From the NCBI GenBank assembly GCA_009823505.1, contig VZQC01013833.1:711587-775586 (forward strand): a stretch of DNA of 64,000 nt, read 5' to 3'. The first letter of the stretch is position 1; the number at the start of each line of letters is the position of its first letter. A model generated the notes under the pieces. It worked only from the letters and a program-made list of their open reading frames with translations, searched no databases and had not been told where the DNA came from. A program made the translations under genes and the position numbers. This DNA comes from Rhizomys pruinosus (taxonomy: Eukaryota; Chordata; Mammalia; Rodentia; Spalacidae). Shown one piece after another: positions 61,389 through 64,000 of the stretch.

Positions 61389-64000
61389 CACGCTGTTCCA
61401 TTGTTTCACCACACTGCTCCACTCTGCCGTAACACTGATCCATTGTGTAAATTCACAAACTGCTCCATTGTGTCCATTACACTTCTCCATTGTGCGATCA
61501 AACTGCTCCAATGTCCCCTCACAGTGCTCCATTGTGCACTCCATATAATGCTCCCATTGTGTCCAAATCATGTTTTTTCCCATTGTGCCCCTCACACTCG
61601 GCCTGATTGTGTTCATCCCAACTGCTACATTTGTGTCCACAACTGGCCCCGGTGCCCTCACACATCACACACTGCCTCCATAAAATGTTTACACGCTGCT
61701 CCACTGTGCATCACACTGCTCCTTCGTCTCACCGTTTCATTTTTTGCCCGCACAGACCATATAAATTGGTGTCATCACACTGCTCCATTGTGTCATCACA
61801 CTAATTCTTTTTGCCAATCCACACTGATCCATTGTGTCATATCCGTGCTCCATGATGCCCTGATCCTGCACCATTTTGCCATCAAAATGCTCAATTCTGT
61901 GATCACAATGCTCCATTGTGTTCACACTAGTCCATTGTGCCAACACTATGCTCAATTGTTCAGCACACTGGTCCATTGTGCCAACAGTATGTTCCATTGT
62001 GGTTTCAGCACACTGCTCCATTATGCCACCACACTGCTACACATGTGATTCGAACTGCTCCAATTTGCCTTTCACATTTCCCCCTTGTGCCCTCAACCCC
62101 TGCTCCATTTTGTGCCTCATCATGTTCCCATTGTTGTCCTCACACTCCTTTAAAAATGTTCATCCCACTGCTCCATTGTGTCACACCTGCCCCCCTTGTG
62201 CCCTCACAAAACGCTCCATTGAGCCATCACATCACAACTGCTCACAATGCGATCACACTGCTCCATTGGTGCCATCACAAGTGGTCCATTGTGCCCTCAC
62301 ACTGTTCCATTGCGTCTTCACACTCGTTCACCCGGTTCAATTAATTGTGCCCTCACACCTGACTTAGTGTGGCATCACACTGCTCCCATTTGTCCCCCAC
62401 TGTCCAATTGTACCCTCCCACTTCGCCATTGTCCCCTCAGACTGCTCAATTTTGTTCGCAACACTGCTTCATCATTGTGCCCTCACACTGCTCCATTTTG
62501 TTGCCCTCACACTACTCCATTGATCCATCACACCATGCGCCCTTATGCCTAATCCTGCCCTATTGTGTCATTACAGTGGTCCATTGTGTCCTTACAGTGC
62601 CCCATTGTGTCCACACGTGGCTCCATTGTGCCCTCACAACTGCTCCATTTTGCCCTCACACTGCTCCCTTTTGCTCTCACAGTGCTAAGTTTTGTCATCA
62701 CACTGCACATTAGTGCCTTCACAGTTGTCCACTGTGCCATCACACTGCTCCATTGTGGTCCATCAAGGTGCTGCCATTTTGTCCTCACCATGAGAACGTG
62801 GTGCCACACTGCTCCGTTGTGTCATCACACTGATCTTTGTGCCATCACACTGGCTCCATTGTGTCATCATCCCATGATAGATTTGTGTCATGACAATGCT
62901 CCATGTGCCATCACACTGATTCATTGTGTCATCACAATCCTACATTGTGCCATCACAATAATCAATTGTGCCATCACACTGCTGACTTGTGTCATCACAC
63001 TGCTCCATTTTGGTCACACAAACTGCGACGTTGTGTCAAACTGCCGCCAAGTGTGGCACTCAAGTGCGTCCTGTGCCATCACCCAGCTCCATTTTTTCCT
63101 GACCATGTTCCATTGTGCCCTCACACTGAACTATTATGTCTCACAACAACTGCTCCATTGTTTCCACAAACTCACCATTTTTGCCCTCACACGGCTCAAT
63201 TTTCATTTCCCCATCACACTGCTCCATAGTACTCTCACACTGCCCCATTTGTGCCATTACAATCCTCATGGTGTCATCATGCGTGCTATACTTTGCCCTC
63301 ACCGAGATAAATTGTGTCAACACACTGCTGTACGGGGGGTCATCAGACGGATTTTTTTTTGCCATCAACAAAAACACTGCTCCATTGTGGTCATCTCACT
63401 GCTCCATTGGGGTAATCACAATGCTCATTGTGCCATCACATTGCTCCTTGGTGGTCCACCACGTCTGCTCGCATTGTGTCATTATGCTGCACGTTTGTGT
63501 CTCCACACACTGCTACACTGCTCCACTGTGCCCCCAAACTGCTGTCCTTCTGTGACTGCACACTCCTCCGTGGTAGCCATCTCAATTGCTCTTTGCCGTC
63601 ACTTTGCTCAATTGTGCCCTCACACTGCTCCATTTGTTTATCACCCTGCTCCATTGCGCACTCACAATGTTCCATTGTGCCCTCACACTGCTTAATTTTG
63701 GCATCACACTGCTCCATTTTGTCCCCAAACTACTCCATGTTTTCGTCACACTACTTCATTGTGACATCACACTTCCATTGTGTCATCACACCACTCCATT
63801 CTGCCATCACACTGTTCCATTGTGCCATCACTCTACTCCAATTTCTCATCACGCGCTGCTCCATTTGCCCTCACCGTGAACAATTGTGTCATCACCCTGT
63901 CCTTTTTGTAAATCAAAATGCTCATTTGTGCCATCACACTGCTGCATTGGTGTGATCAATGGCCACATTGTGCCCTCACAGTGCTCCATTTTGCCTCACA

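Larger units (their letters stand above)
57885..64000 (-). repeat. Indel-rich R-orientation satellite, probably uncorrected sequence
   Basis: The repeat words continue but the 21-bp register is broken repeatedly by one- to several-base insertions and deletions, with dense nonsense words in 58.4-60.8 kb and 60.9-61.2 kb and cleaner islands near 58.1, 61.8-62.0 and 63.65-63.85 kb. Homopolymers are lengthened at 61206-61218 and about 63351-63360. I find no gene, tRNA, SINE core or LTR in it. The block runs off the right edge. Its character matches 14611-17935. Confidence 0.75.

Noticed and set aside
1..64000. Bacterial or phage gene cluster
   Set aside because: No plausible ribosome binding sites, operon structure or protein domains. 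A B1 SINE and a MaLR LTR place it in a rodent genome.

Overview
The window is almost entirely one tandem-repeat array and contains no protein-coding gene that I can support. The repeat unit is 21 bp. In the orientation called F here it reads ACAATGGAGCAGTGTGAT followed by a variable triplet, usually GAC or GGC. In orientation R it is the reverse complement (ATCACACTGCTCCATTGT). The host is a muroid-type rodent: a near full-length B1 SINE interrupts the array at 20651-20805, and a MaLR-type LTR element lies at 2020-2938. Genus and chromosome cannot be read from the sequence.

Layout. F array 1-2018; MaLR internal region and 3' LTR 2020-2938; F array 2939-3736; R array 3738-8957; F array 8959-10820; R array 10822-32531, carrying the B1; F array 32533-38464; R array 38466-64000. 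Eight isolated single N characters (2019, 3737, 8958, 10821, 18536, 31024, 32532, 61388) mark assembly joins. Four of the five strand flips fall exactly on an N. The fifth, at about 38465, is in uninterrupted sequence. Two stretches (about 14611-17935 and 57885-64000) keep the repeat composition but lose the 21-bp phase through frequent small indels; they look like uncorrected long-read gap fill.

Above the 21-bp level there is nested higher-order structure. It includes a 42-bp GAC/GGC dimer core at 34531-34887, seven perfect copies of a rare variant at 17941-18087, a 378-bp unit in nearly three identical copies at 7895-8957, a 694-bp tandem duplication at 42654-44041, a family spaced about 483 bp at 46.4-52 kb, and a 3.94-kb unit in two full copies plus a partial third from about 48.96 kb. 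Offsets between copies are usually whole multiples of 21, which fits unequal exchange in register. A recurrent variant cassette ending in GCTAAAT acts as a landmark in both orientations.

The hundreds of open frames, up to 894 codons, follow from the repeat itself. The period is divisible by three and five of the six consensus frames have no stop. In the frame giving the longest ones (VITLLHC), only one single-base change in the seven codons makes a stop. I treat them as non-coding. The notable content is the satellite: its size, nested structure, orientation changes, nearly transposon-free state and assembly problems.
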